A DNA stretch of 64,000 bases from Streptomyces sp. AP-93 (GTDB lineage: Bacteria > Actinomycetota > Actinomycetes > Streptomycetales > Streptomycetaceae), in NCBI RefSeq assembly GCF_022808175.1, contig NZ_JALGBX010000005.1, forward strand, positions 248,001 through 312,000. The letters run 5' to 3'. How positions within the stretch are numbered: the first letter of the stretch is position 1; the number at the start of each line of letters is the position of its first letter. The position numbers and the translations under genes were made by a program. Below, in pieces: positions 45,843-55,178 of this stretch. Under the pieces are notes generated by a model. The model searched no databases. It had not been told where the DNA came from and saw only the letters and a list, made by a program, of their open reading frames with translations.

Positions 45843-47319
45843 GCCCGACCGGTCCTGCGCGCCCTCCGGCCCCTACCTGCCCCACGACCTCTACGAGGAC
45901 CGGGACCGCCCCCGCGCGTCGGCGTACCGCCCGCGCGAGCTCGCGTCCCGGCTGCGCCGGGCCGCGTCCCGGCTCCGTCCCAGGTCCGTCCGCGCCCAGG
46001 CAGCCCTCGGCGCGTCCGCAGTGGTGGCCCTGGCCCTCGGAGTGGCCTCCTTCGCTCTGCTCGGGGCCCTGGAGACCAACCTGACCATGAGCGCCCAGGA
46101 GGATGCCGAACGGCAGGCCGTCAAGGTGGCCGCGCTGGCGGCCACCGGGCAGCTGGACCCCGTACCGCCCCCGGGCCGCGGGACCGACTTCTTCCAGGTC
46201 GTCGACGCGCGGGGCCGCGTGCTCGCGGCCAGCCCCAACCTCACCGGCCGCCCCGCCCTCGTCCCCGAACCACCCGTCGCACCCGGCACGGTCCGCAACA
46301 CCTGGAAGGGCGGCCGGGCCCGCCAGGAACACCGCCAGCGCGTCGTGCAGGTCACCACCGTCACCGCGAAGGGCCTGGTCACCGTCTACGCCGGGACCTC
46401 GCTGCGGGACGCCGACACCGCCGACGCGACCATCATGGCGGTCCTGGCCGTCGTGGTCCCGCTGCTCGTCCTGGTCGTGGCCCTGATCACCTGGCGGGTC
46501 ACCGGCTGGGCCCTGCGCCCCGTCGAGGCGATCCGCGCGGAGATGGCCGAGATCGGCGACCGCGAACTGCACCGCCGGGTACCCGTGCCGCCCACCCGCG
46601 ACGAGGTGGCCCGGCTCGCCGTCACCATGAACGCCACCCTGGACCGGCTGGAGGCCGCCGGCATCCGCCAGCGCCGCTTCATCGCGGACGCCTCGCACGA
46701 ACTGCGCAGCCCCATCACCGTGCTCCGCACCCAGCTGGAGGTCGCGCAGGCCCACCCGGATCCCGAGCTGTGGGGCGAACTGGTCAGCGGCGCGCTGGAG
46801 GACACCGTACGGCTCCAGGACCTGGCGGCCGACCTGCTCCTGCTGGCCCGCCTCGACACCTCGGAGCCGCCGCCGGCCGCCGCCGTCGACCTCACGGAGG
46901 TGGCCCGCGAAGCGGCCCGTACGCGCAGGGGCGCCCGCGTCCCCGTGCACGCCGACATCGCACCCGGGATCGCGGTCCGCGGCAGCACGATCTGGCTGTC
47001 GCGGCTCGTCACCAACCTGCTGGACAACGCCGGCCGCCACGCCGAGCAGCACGTCACCCTCGTCCTGCGCGTGGACGAGCCCCGGGGCGAGGCCGTCCTG
47101 GAAGTCACCGACGACGGAGCGGGCATCGCTCCCGACGACCGCGAGCGGGTCTTCGAACGCTTCACCCGGCTCGACGACGCCCGCGCCCGCGACGAGGGCG
47201 GCACCGGGCTGGGCCTGGCCATCGCCCGCGACATCGCCCTGCGCCTCGGCGGCACGCTCGCCGTCCGGGACTCCCCGAAGGGAGCCCGCCTGGTCGCCAC
47301 GCTCCCGCTGGGCCCCTGA
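45835..47319 (+). CDS. Sensor histidine kinase
   Basis: 494 aa from GTG 45835. Two membrane helices (about residues 55-82 and 198-220: VLAVVVPLLVLVVALITW) enclose a sensor domain of about 115 residues. Then come a HAMP segment, the phospho-acceptor His in FIADASHELRSPITVLRTQL, N-box VTNLLDNAGRHA, G1 EVTDDGAGIAPDD and G2 GGTGLGLAIARDIA. Cognate partner of the preceding regulator. Similar in build to cell-envelope sensors such as CseC; the signal is unknown. Confidence 0.92.
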   Translation: MAEPDRSCAPSGPYLPHDLYEDRDRPRASAYRPRELASRLRRAASRLRPRSVRAQAALGASAVVALALGVASFALLGALETNLTMSAQEDAERQAVKVAALAATGQLDPVPPPGRGTDFFQVVDARGRVLAASPNLTGRPALVPEPPVAPGTVRNTWKGGRARQEHRQRVVQVTTVTAKGLVTVYAGTSLRDADTADATIMAVLAVVVPLLVLVVALITWRVTGWALRPVEAIRAEMAEIGDRELHRRVPVPPTRDEVARLAVTMNATLDRLEAAGIRQRRFIADASHELRSPITVLRTQLEVAQAHPDPELWGELVSGALEDTVRLQDLAADLLLLARLDTSEPPPAAAVDLTEVAREAARTRRGARVPVHADIAPGIAVRGSTIWLSRLVTNLLDNAGRHAEQHVTLVLRVDEPRGEAVLEVTDDGAGIAPDDRERVFERFTRLDDARARDEGGTGLGLAIARDIALRLGGTLAVRDSPKGARLVATLPLGP

Positions 47320-47339
47320 CGGCGCTCACCCGGCCGGGC

Positions 47340-49292
47340 TCAGCACACCGGCCGGCGTCCCGCGTCCCGCGCGGCCTCCTCCTCCGCCGCGACGGGCGCG
47401 GGCAGCCCCGGGACCGGATCGGGCGGGGTCACCAGCAGGCCTTCGTGGCCCGGGGGGCCGAAGAGCGGGGCGGGCTTCACGGTGACCCGGCCCGTGGAGA
47501 CGGCCCCCAGGGTGCCGCGGGCCGAGACGTACGCCGGGAAACTGTCCGTGTCCCGCCGGTGGCGGGCCGGCTCCCGGTAGTCGCCGAGGGCCGGGTAGCC
47601 GTCCTGCCCGGTGAGCGTGTACGAGGTGGTCACCACGCGGTACGAGGCCTCCGGCCGCAGCGGGACACCGTCGACGAGCACGTCGCCCGGTGCCACCCGG
47701 TCCCCGACGGCCCCCGCCGCGTCGAAGGAGTACCGGACGTTGTCCGACACCGCGAGCGGGGCGTACGTCAGCACGCCGGAGGCGTCCAGCGCCCACTGCT
47801 GCTCCAGGGCGTCGTGGAGCCGGCGCCCGCTCACCTCGGCACTGACCAGCGGGCATCCGTAGCCGACGGCCCGCCAGGCCCGCTCGAAGCTGACCGGGTC
47901 GTTCAGGGCAGTTCCGGCGAGCAGATCGGTGTTGATCACGCTGCGGCCCACGCGCGGGGCGACCGCGATGAGCGCCAGGTCCGCGCCGGACCGGGCGGGC
48001 CGGGGACTGGTGTCGAAGGAATCGGGCGCCTGACGGGCGGCCCACAGCGCCCAGTCGGCGACGAGGTTGCCCATGGTGGACTCCCCGGCCGGGGAGAGCC
48101 GGCGGCGGAAGGAGGCGCGCTGGCGTCCGATGACTCCCGCCCCGCGCCGCTGCGCGTAGCCCGTCCAGTAGTCGACGACCTCCCCCAGCACCGGATCGGG
48201 GTCCACGTCGCGGGTGTTGGGGTGGTTCACGGAGCTGGTGAGCGCGCGGACGACCGTACCGGTGTCCGGGTCGAGCCGCAGGGTGATCTCGCCGATGATC
48301 TGCCCGTGGCAGCCGGCCTCGACGAAGGGCCGCGGCCGTCCGTCGGGCCCCGGGAGCATCATGTTGAAGGCGCAGTGCCAATGCCCGGTGACGATCGCGT
48401 CGATGTCCGGGGACACGCGCAGCGCCAGCTCGTACGCGGGACCACTGGGCTCGCTGCCGGAGTCGAAGTCGCTGCCCGCCACCGCCCCGTCGTGCATGCT
48501 CAGCACGATGGCGCCCACCCCGAGCGCCTTGAGCCGGGCCGCGCACAGGTTGGCGGAGGCGACCTGGTCGAGGGTGGTCAGGCCGGGCTGGAAGGAGTTC
48601 CCGAACGCCTCGGTGCCGACGACCGTCAGGTGGATGAACCCGATGGGCAGCCGCTTCCCGCCCGGCGCGTCCACCCACTCGATGTTGTACGGGGGGAGCA
48701 GCGTCTCCCCGCTCGCCGCGGACACGGCGTTGGCGCTGTAGTAGCGGAAGTCGGCGCCGTGGAAGGGGGCGCCGCTCGAGTCCGGGAAGGAGTTGGTCAG
48801 TCCCGCCCCGTCGTAGGGGACCCCTTCCTCCATGTGCCGGCGCAGGAAGCCGGGCGTGCGGTCGAACTCGTGGTTCCCGGCGGTCGCGAAGTCCAGGCCG
48901 AGCCGGTTCAGTGCCTCGATGGTCGGCTCGTCGGCGAGGGTGAAGGCGGGGAACTCCCAGCCGGAGAAGAGGTCGCCCGGCGCGAAGAAGAACGAGTTGG
49001 CCTTGCCGGCCCGCAACCGCGCGAGATGGGTGGCCATGTAGGCGACCCCGCCCACCGCGTACGTACGGCCGCCCGCGCCGTAGATCAGGGAATCCCGGGC
49101 CGGGGGAGCGGACAGATAACCGTGCAGGTCGGTGATGTGCAGCAGCTGTACGTCCACGTACCCGGCCGCGCTGGCGGTGTCGTGCGCCGCGGCGGTGGCG
49201 GCCGCCGCGGTACCGGTGAGCGCCTTGACGCCGACGGCCCCGGCGGCCCCCGCGGCCCGGGCCAGGAACCGGCGCCGGCCGAACTCTTCCAC
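47340..49292 (-). CDS. Tat-exported 5'-nucleotidase / metallophosphoesterase
   Basis: 650 aa from GTG 49292. Twin-arginine start GRRRFLARAAGAAGAVG. Metallophosphoesterase domain: LLHITDLHGYLS (DxH), FFFAPGDLFSG (GD), TAGNHEFDRTPG (GNHE), LSMHDGAVAG and VTGHWHCAFN (GHWH). C-terminal 5'-nucleotidase substrate domain: STMGNLVADWALWAA and YRVVTTSYTLTGQDGYPAL. It cleaves phosphate from nucleotides or related esters outside the cell. The ending is Pro/Glu-rich and finishes in Cys. It is separated by only about 20 bp from the converging kinase gene. Confidence 0.9.
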   Translation of the reverse strand: MEEFGRRRFLARAAGAAGAVGVKALTGTAAAATAAAHDTASAAGYVDVQLLHITDLHGYLSAPPARDSLIYGAGGRTYAVGGVAYMATHLARLRAGKANSFFFAPGDLFSGWEFPAFTLADEPTIEALNRLGLDFATAGNHEFDRTPGFLRRHMEEGVPYDGAGLTNSFPDSSGAPFHGADFRYYSANAVSAASGETLLPPYNIEWVDAPGGKRLPIGFIHLTVVGTEAFGNSFQPGLTTLDQVASANLCAARLKALGVGAIVLSMHDGAVAGSDFDSGSEPSGPAYELALRVSPDIDAIVTGHWHCAFNMMLPGPDGRPRPFVEAGCHGQIIGEITLRLDPDTGTVVRALTSSVNHPNTRDVDPDPVLGEVVDYWTGYAQRRGAGVIGRQRASFRRRLSPAGESTMGNLVADWALWAARQAPDSFDTSPRPARSGADLALIAVAPRVGRSVINTDLLAGTALNDPVSFERAWRAVGYGCPLVSAEVSGRRLHDALEQQWALDASGVLTYAPLAVSDNVRYSFDAAGAVGDRVAPGDVLVDGVPLRPEASYRVVTTSYTLTGQDGYPALGDYREPARHRRDTDSFPAYVSARGTLGAVSTGRVTVKPAPLFGPPGHEGLLVTPPDPVPGLPAPVAAEEEAARDAGRRPVC

Positions 49293-49504
49293 GAGCGCCC
49301 CCGATTCCGCGGGCGGGTCAACTCCCGCCCCCTCGAAAGCAGTCTGTAGGCACCCGGTGACCGTCCGTGGCGGGGCGCCCGTCGCCGCGGCGAAATTCCG
49401 GGAAACTTCACCCCGTCGACGAACGGCCCGCCGTCGGCGGCGAGCTGCTGGACGGCGAGCACGGGGTTCGGGACGTCGAGCTTTCCGCGTCGGCCGGGTT
49501 CGGG

Positions 49505-50326
49505 TCAGCCCTGCGCGGCCCTGCCCTCCTTGACGGCCTCGGTGATGTCGGCCGTGTCGGCGGCCGGCGGGACCGCGATGTCTTTCGCGACGCCGAAGGA
49601 CAGGAAGTCCACGTTGACGGTGACGTCCCCGACGGTCTGGTTCAGCCGTGAGGGCATCCCCTTGTCGTCGACCCAGATGTCCGAGACGAGCTCGGTCGCC
49701 GTACCCGCGCCCACCGCGCCGAACATCGCCTTGGTGTCGCCCAGTTTGTCCACCGGAACCGTGGCGCGGTAGTGGACGGAGTTCTTCCCGTTGACGTCCT
49801 CCTGGCCGACCTTGGTGACGTTGCTGGCCCACTTGAGCGACTTCAGTCCGGCCGTCGGGTCGCTGTTGCCCGCGTTCATCCCGGCGGCGCCGTGCTCGCC
49901 GAGCACGGCCGAGGCCTCGACCTTCAGCCAGGTCTTGCCGGCGAACGGGCCGCTCGGCGCCGGATCGATGCCGTAGTAGTACGCCCCCTGGACGAGCCGG
50001 TACGTGATCGTTCCGTCGGCGACCAGTTTCTCCATCTGGAGGTCCTCGGCCGGCATCTCCGCCTCCATCGCGAGGCCGTTGCCCCAGGAGTAGACGCCGT
50101 TCATCTGGACCGGCTTGCCGCCCGTGTCGGGCATCGTCACGCTCATCTCGACCTCGGCCGAGCCGGCCTTGGAGGCCTCGTCGGAGACCTTCGTGAGCGT
50201 CGCGACCAGCGTCTCCGCCGAGTCCGCCGCCTGCTTGCCCACGGAGGCGCCGGCCGTACAGCCGCTCAGGCCCGCCGTCACGGTCAAGGCCGCCGCGATG
50301 CTCGCGGTGACTGTTCCCGCCTTCAT
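49505..50326 (-). CDS. LppX/LprG-type lipoprotein
   Basis: 273 aa from ATG 50326 (AAGGGG upstream). Lipobox VTAGLSGCTAG puts lipidation at Cys23. The mature domain matches the LppX/LprAFG half-barrel: KASKAGSAEVEMSVTMPDTG, MNGVYSWGNGLAMEAEMP, YRLVQGAYYYGIDPAPSG and VDDKGMPSRLNQTVG. Mycobacterial relatives carry acylated lipids in a hydrophobic pocket; Streptomyces homologues are uncharacterised. Monocistronic. Confidence 0.85.
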   Translation of the reverse strand: MKAGTVTASIAAALTVTAGLSGCTAGASVGKQAADSAETLVATLTKVSDEASKAGSAEVEMSVTMPDTGGKPVQMNGVYSWGNGLAMEAEMPAEDLQMEKLVADGTITYRLVQGAYYYGIDPAPSGPFAGKTWLKVEASAVLGEHGAAGMNAGNSDPTAGLKSLKWASNVTKVGQEDVNGKNSVHYRATVPVDKLGDTKAMFGAVGAGTATELVSDIWVDDKGMPSRLNQTVGDVTVNVDFLSFGVAKDIAVPPAADTADITEAVKEGRAAQG

Positions 50327-50506
50327 TCCCCACCCCTTGCTCGGTTGTCGTCCCTGTCCCCCCGGACGGGACCGGATCGTCACACGCTCGCACAACTCTT
50401 CGACCGGGAGCGAGGATTTCGGCCTCCACCGCCCGGTCACCGCGTCCCCGGGAGGCCCCGTAAACGCACGGGCGCCGCTCCGAGCAGCCCGTATATCCTG
50501 CCCGGC

Positions 50507-50998
50507 ATGCTGCGACTCGAACGCCTGCGGGCCGGTCACGAGGACGCCCTGCTGGCCTTCGAGCGGGACAACCGGGCGTACTTCGCCCGCTCCGTACCGG
50601 ACCGCGGGGACGCGTACTTCACGGAGTTCGCCGCCCGCCACCGCGCCCTGCTCGCGGAACAGGACACGGGCGCGTGTCGGTTCCACCTGGTGATGGACGC
50701 CGCCGGCGAGCTGATCGGGCGCGTCAACCTGGTCGACCTGGCGGACGGCGCCGCCGACCTCGGCTACCGGATCGGCGAAAGGGCGGCGGGCCGCGGCGCG
50801 GCCACCGCCGCCGTCCGGGAGGTCTGCCGGCTCGCCGCCACGGAGTACGGGCTCAGCGTCCTCACCGCCTCCGCGGCCCTGGACAACGCGGCCTCGGCGG
50901 CGGTGCTCCGGCGGACCGGATTCACGGTCGTGGGGGAGACCGTCCTGGACGGCTGCCCCGGGCTGAGCTACCGGCGGGTGCTCACCGCCGAGGGCTGA
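50507..50998 (+). CDS. GNAT-family N-acetyltransferase (RimJ/RimL-like)
   Basis: 163 aa from ATG 50507. Acceptor region LRAGHEDALLAFERDNRAYF, substrate strand FHLVMDAAGELIGRVNLVDL, the acetyl-CoA loop LGYRIGERAAGRGAATAAVR and the closing ASAALDNAASAAVLRRTGFT. RimJ/L-like enzymes acetylate protein N-termini or small amines; the target is unknown. Divergent from the lipoprotein gene. Confidence 0.9.
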   Translation: MLRLERLRAGHEDALLAFERDNRAYFARSVPDRGDAYFTEFAARHRALLAEQDTGACRFHLVMDAAGELIGRVNLVDLADGAADLGYRIGERAAGRGAATAAVREVCRLAATEYGLSVLTASAALDNAASAAVLRRTGFTVVGETVLDGCPGLSYRRVLTAEG

Positions 50999-51490
50999 CC
51001 GGCCCCCGCCCAGCCCCGCCCGGCCCCGTCCCGTCGCGAACGGGGCGACAGCCGCGGGCCTGGTGCGTACGGGTGACGGTCCGACAGCGATGCGTCACCC
51101 CATCGGTGGCCCCGGCGCGCGCGCACGGCGTTGATCACCGAGTGTGTGGATCACTGGCAGCGTGCGCTGCCCGTCGGCCCCCGCACTGAGGAGTCCCCGG
51201 CCCCATGGCTGTCGCCGCCGTCCTCTCCGTCCCGTGCGCCGCCCTCAACGCGAGGGGCGCCGCGCAGCTCGGCCCACGGGCGTGCGCGGGCACCTCGGCG
51301 CCGCCGCGCCCGGCCGCGTTCGCGGGTACGGCGTCCGGCCGGTCCGCCGGCTCGACCACGCCTACACCCCGGGCGTGCACGTCGAGCCCGCCGCTTTCCA
51401 CGAGGCGCTGCGCCGGAGGGCCTTCGTGACCGCGCACGGCATCTGAGACACCCCGCTTCCCGCTTCCCCCTTCCCCCACTAAGGGTTCCC
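50999..51490. other. Weakly coding stretch upstream of the shortened oxidase gene
   Basis: Nearly 500 bp without a confident gene. The frame 51144-51446 ends with a segment of coding character (LDHAYTPGVHVEPAAFHEAL then RRRAFVTAHGI) that could be the tail of a lost protein, but its N-terminal part is Arg/Pro-rich and unlike Streptomyces proteins. A GAGG-preceded ATG at 51205 opens another frame of similar quality. Neither is recognised. Confidence 0.4.
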
Positions 51491-53050
51491 ATGTCCCGTC
51501 CCGGAGTCGCCCGCGCCCTGGTCGCAGGCAGCCTCCTCGGTCTGCTCCCCGCCGGCCCCGCTGCCGCGCACGAAGCCCCGTACGATCCGGACGCCGCGCG
51601 GCCGGCACCGTACGTCGCCCCCGAGCGGGTGCGCCGCGAGATCGGCGCGGACGAGCGGCGCAGCCTCGGTGAGGACCACGCAGAGGAGCACGCCCGTACC
51701 CGCCTCGCGCTGCGGGACGCCGCCGACTACCCCGACACCACCCGCCGCGCCCGCCTGAAGGCCCTCACCGAGTCCCAGGCCGAGGCCAATGCCGCTCTGG
51801 CGCCGGAGCAGTACGGCGTGTTCAAGGAGTACTTCGACTCCCCGGACTTCGCCGCCCACATCGCGCTGCTGCCCACCGGCAAGGTGCTGCTCTTCTCCTT
51901 CGAGCGGATCGAGACCAACCCCACCAAGGAACCGGCCCCCACCAACATCATCGGCCCCACGAACGCCGGCCGCGCCTTCCTCTGGGACCCGGCCAAGGGC
52001 ACCGGCGCAGCGGCGTTCACCAAGGTCACCCCGCCGGTGGTCGACATGCCCGACGGCACCCACTCACCGCGCCCCGCACCGTTCTTCTGCTCCGGGCACT
52101 CCTTCCTGCCCAACGGCATGCTCGGCGTCTTCGGCGGCAACCTCGGCTCCAACGGAGGCAGCGGCGCCAAGCTCTCGCTGGTCTTCGACCCGTGGACGGA
52201 GACCTGGAGCCGAAGCCAGGACATGGCCACCGGGCGCTGGTACCCCTCCGTACCCCGGGAGAAGACGGACGTCCCGCGCGACGCCCCGGTCGGGCCGTTC
52301 AAGGCGAAGGCCCCCTTCACCCGCGACTACCCCCATCTCTTCTCGCTCCGCGACGGCCTGGTCTACGGGCTCGACAAGCCCCGGGCCTTCGGCCGCACCC
52401 AGGACAACACCCTGCTGATGCCCGACGGAACGCTGCTGACGGCGAGCGGCGGATACGACATCCGCGACTACGGGAACGGGGTCCTGAACCCCAACGCCGA
52501 TCTGAAGTACCGGCAGTTCGAGATGCGCGACGGACAGGGGAACTGGAAGCTCGGCCCCGCCCAGCGGCTTCCCCGCGGCTACCACTCCAATGCCGTCGTC
52601 CTGCCCGACGGCCGGGTCGTGGTCACCGGCGACGAACTCCAGCAGCTCGCCAACGACGCCGACATCACCGACGAGATGAACGGCACCATCGAGATCTACG
52701 AGCCCGCCTACCTCCACCAGGGCGCCCGGCCCGCCCTCGGCAGGGCGCCCGCCGGCCCGGTCGGCCACAACACCCGCTTCGAGGTCACCACGAGCACCCC
52801 CGGCCAGGTCGAGCGGGCCGTACTGCTGGCGCCCACCACCGCCACGCACGCGGTCGACACCAGCCAGCGCCACCTGGAACTGCGGATCAAGCGGCGCGCG
52901 GGCGACACCCTCACCCTGCAGGCTCCGCCGGACGCGGCCGCCGCCCCTCCCGGCTACTACATGCTCTTCCTCCTCGACGCCAAGGGAGTGCCCAGCGTCG
53001 CCCAGTGGATCAAGCTCGGCGCCGGAGCGCCCGCCGCGCCCCTGCGCTGA
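51491..53050 (+). CDS. Shortened GlxA-like radical copper oxidase paralogue
   Basis: 519 aa from ATG 51491. Signal peptide to about residue 26. The fold is the same as the 634-aa paralogue at 25042-26946: Cys200 in FFCSGHSFLPNG, Tyr251 in GRWYPSV, Tyr-His in RGYHSNAVVLPDG, His in THAVDTSQRH. Two in-frame gaps remove about 36 residues after WYPSV and about 75 residues between LVYGLD and PRAFGRTQD, that is, roughly two propeller blades, while all visible copper and radical residues remain. No stop or frameshift. Its end lies 64 bp before a DyP peroxidase, a known partner type of GlxA. Confidence 0.85.
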   Translation: MSRPGVARALVAGSLLGLLPAGPAAAHEAPYDPDAARPAPYVAPERVRREIGADERRSLGEDHAEEHARTRLALRDAADYPDTTRRARLKALTESQAEANAALAPEQYGVFKEYFDSPDFAAHIALLPTGKVLLFSFERIETNPTKEPAPTNIIGPTNAGRAFLWDPAKGTGAAAFTKVTPPVVDMPDGTHSPRPAPFFCSGHSFLPNGMLGVFGGNLGSNGGSGAKLSLVFDPWTETWSRSQDMATGRWYPSVPREKTDVPRDAPVGPFKAKAPFTRDYPHLFSLRDGLVYGLDKPRAFGRTQDNTLLMPDGTLLTASGGYDIRDYGNGVLNPNADLKYRQFEMRDGQGNWKLGPAQRLPRGYHSNAVVLPDGRVVVTGDELQQLANDADITDEMNGTIEIYEPAYLHQGARPALGRAPAGPVGHNTRFEVTTSTPGQVERAVLLAPTTATHAVDTSQRHLELRIKRRAGDTLTLQAPPDAAAAPPGYYMLFLLDAKGVPSVAQWIKLGAGAPAAPLR

Positions 53051-53114
53051 ATCCGGCCGTTCTCCCCCTGTATGTGAATCCCCTCCCCGTCCCACCGTCA
53101 CTTGGAGCAAGCCG

Positions 53115-55169
53115 ATGGCCCTCGCCCCGTCGCCGCCCCCGGGCTGCCCCCACACCGGACCCGCCACCGGACCCGCCACCGGACCCGCCACCGGACCCGC
53201 CACCGGACCCGCCCGCAGGACCGTGGTCCAGGCGGCGGCCCTCGCCGCCGCCGGAGTCACCGCCGGCCTCGCGCCCACGGCGTGGGCCACCGAAGCCCCG
53301 GCCCGACCGGCGGCGGGCCCGGCCGCGGAGCCCGCGCGCAGGGCCACGGACCCCGAACCCCTCCCGCTGCGCACCGACCGCGACTCCCAGGGCGACATCC
53401 TCGCCGGGTTCCGCAAGGACCACGCCTGCTTCCTCTTCCTCCACTTCCGCGACGCCGACAAGGCCCGGCACTGGCTGGCCGGCCTGCTGCCCTCGATCTC
53501 CACCACCGAGGAAGTGGCCCGATTCAACCGGGCCTTCAGCCGGGCCCGCCGACGCAGCGGCGGCATCGACCCCGACTCCATGGCCACCCTGTGGACCGGG
53601 CTGAGCCTGACGCATCCGGGGCTGCTCCTGTTCGCGGGCAAGGAGCCCTTCCCCGCGGCCCCGGCCGGCTCCAGTGCCGAGGCCTTCACCCAGGGCTCCG
53701 CCGCCCGCGCGCAGCAGCTCGGCGACACCGGAACCAGCGCCCCGCAGTCCTGGCTGTTCGGCTCCGAGGAGCCCGGCCGCGTGGTGCACGCCGTCCTCAC
53801 GCTCGCCGCCGACCAGCCCGAACGCCTCGCCGCCGCCGTGGCCGAGCACCGCGCCGGCGCGGGCGCGGCCGGCGCGACGGTCCTCTTCCGCCAGGACGGG
53901 GCCACCCTCCCCGGCGAGCTCCGCGGGCACGAGCACTTCGGCTTCCTCGACTGCATCAGCCAGCCCGGAGTACGGGGCTTCGACGAGCCCGACCCGGCCG
54001 ACCCCACCGGCGTGCTCGGCAAGCCCGGAACCCGGCTGATCCCCGCCGGCGAGTTCGTCGTCGGCGCCGAGCGGGTGGGCAAGCGCCCCACGGGCCTGCC
54101 CGCCTGGGCCACCGGCGGCGCCTTCCAGGTCGTACGCCGCCTCGCGCAGGACGTGCCCGGCTGGTGGACCCAGGTCGCCCTGCGCCTCGCCGAACTCCAG
54201 CGCGCCGGCGCCGCGCCCGCCGACGCCGGCCGGGAATGGCTCGGAGCCCGCCTGATGGGCCGCTGGCCGGGCGGGATGCCGGTCGCCCTGTGCCCCGCGG
54301 CGGAGCAACTGCCCCTGCCGGGAGAGCACCCCGACGCCAAGCTCGACTACAGCCAGGACCCGCAGGGCTGGCGGATGCCGCTGTTCGCGCACATCCGCAA
54401 GGGGAACCCGCGCGGCGGCCTCGTCCTCACCCCGGGCCGTCCCCCCGTGGCCCAGGCGGAGCTCGACGCGCGGCGCCTGATGCGGCGCGGAATCCCGTAC
54501 GGCCCCGTATACAAGCCCGAGCTGGGCGAGGAGCACGGGCCACAGGCCTCGCGCGGGCTGCTCTTCGTCTGCCACCAGTCGGACCTGGTGGGGCAGTTCG
54601 AGCTGGTGATGCGCAAGTGGGTGAACGACCCGGACTTCCCGGCCGGCCGCAACCCGCGCACCGGCTGCGACCCGGTGCTCGGCCCCGATTCGCCCATCGC
54701 CTTCGAGACCCCCTCGGCCGACGGCACCGGCAGCCGGGCCAACACCCTCCACTTCGCGCGGTTCGTGCGCACCGAGGGCTCCGTGTACGCCTTCAGCCCC
54801 TCCCTGCCCGTCCTGCGGGCCCTGGCCAAGGGGGAACTCGACGCGTCCATCGAGTTCCACACCGGTTCCGTCCTGCGCCCCGGCGACGTCCTCGACGCGG
54901 GGAAGGCCCGGCTGACCCTCGACGCCTCGGGTGACCTCGCACTGCTCGACACCCGGGGCACCCGTACCTGGCACACGTACACGGGCGGCGTCGGCCACGA
55001 CGCCGTGCTCACCCAGGACGGCGAACTGCTCGTGCGCGACGCCGACGGCGCCACGGTCTGGTCCAGCGGAACCACCGGCCACCCCGGCGCGCGCCTGCTG
55101 CTGCGCCCCTCCGGAGAGCTGGTGATCCTGGACGGGAAGCAGGTGCTGTGGAAGGCGTCCGCCTCGTAG
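53115..55169 (+). CDS. DyP-type peroxidase fused to a C-terminal B-lectin domain
   Basis: 684 aa from ATG 53115. Starts with five TGPA repeats, then a probable Tat signal (ARRTVVQAAALAAAG). The DyP domain covers about residues 75-575: PLRTDRDSQGDILAGFRKDH, the GXXDG region HFGFLDCISQPG (Cys in place of the second Gly, Asp kept), proximal heme His in FAHIRKGNPR, and RGLLFVCHQSDLVGQFEL. The last 100 residues form a bulb-lectin fold (LDASGDLALLDTRGTRTWHT, TQDGELLVRDADGATVWSSG), a sugar-binding module. Exported heme peroxidase, perhaps held on a glycan. It lies next to a GlxA-type oxidase whose H2O2 it could use. Confidence 0.88.
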   Translation: MALAPSPPPGCPHTGPATGPATGPATGPATGPARRTVVQAAALAAAGVTAGLAPTAWATEAPARPAAGPAAEPARRATDPEPLPLRTDRDSQGDILAGFRKDHACFLFLHFRDADKARHWLAGLLPSISTTEEVARFNRAFSRARRRSGGIDPDSMATLWTGLSLTHPGLLLFAGKEPFPAAPAGSSAEAFTQGSAARAQQLGDTGTSAPQSWLFGSEEPGRVVHAVLTLAADQPERLAAAVAEHRAGAGAAGATVLFRQDGATLPGELRGHEHFGFLDCISQPGVRGFDEPDPADPTGVLGKPGTRLIPAGEFVVGAERVGKRPTGLPAWATGGAFQVVRRLAQDVPGWWTQVALRLAELQRAGAAPADAGREWLGARLMGRWPGGMPVALCPAAEQLPLPGEHPDAKLDYSQDPQGWRMPLFAHIRKGNPRGGLVLTPGRPPVAQAELDARRLMRRGIPYGPVYKPELGEEHGPQASRGLLFVCHQSDLVGQFELVMRKWVNDPDFPAGRNPRTGCDPVLGPDSPIAFETPSADGTGSRANTLHFARFVRTEGSVYAFSPSLPVLRALAKGELDASIEFHTGSVLRPGDVLDAGKARLTLDASGDLALLDTRGTRTWHTYTGGVGHDAVLTQDGELLVRDADGATVWSSGTTGHPGARLLLRPSGELVILDGKQVLWKASAS
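53154..53213 (+). repeat. Five perfect 12-nt tandem repeats in the peroxidase gene
   Basis: Unit ACCGGACCCGCC, in frame, coding TGPA five times directly before the twin-arginine region. Copy number may vary between strains without frame loss. Confidence 0.95.
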
Positions 55170-55178
55170 GGTGACGGC

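Noticed and set aside
53154..53213. CRISPR array
   Set aside because: The 12-nt units are directly tandem with no spacers and are in-frame coding repeats.
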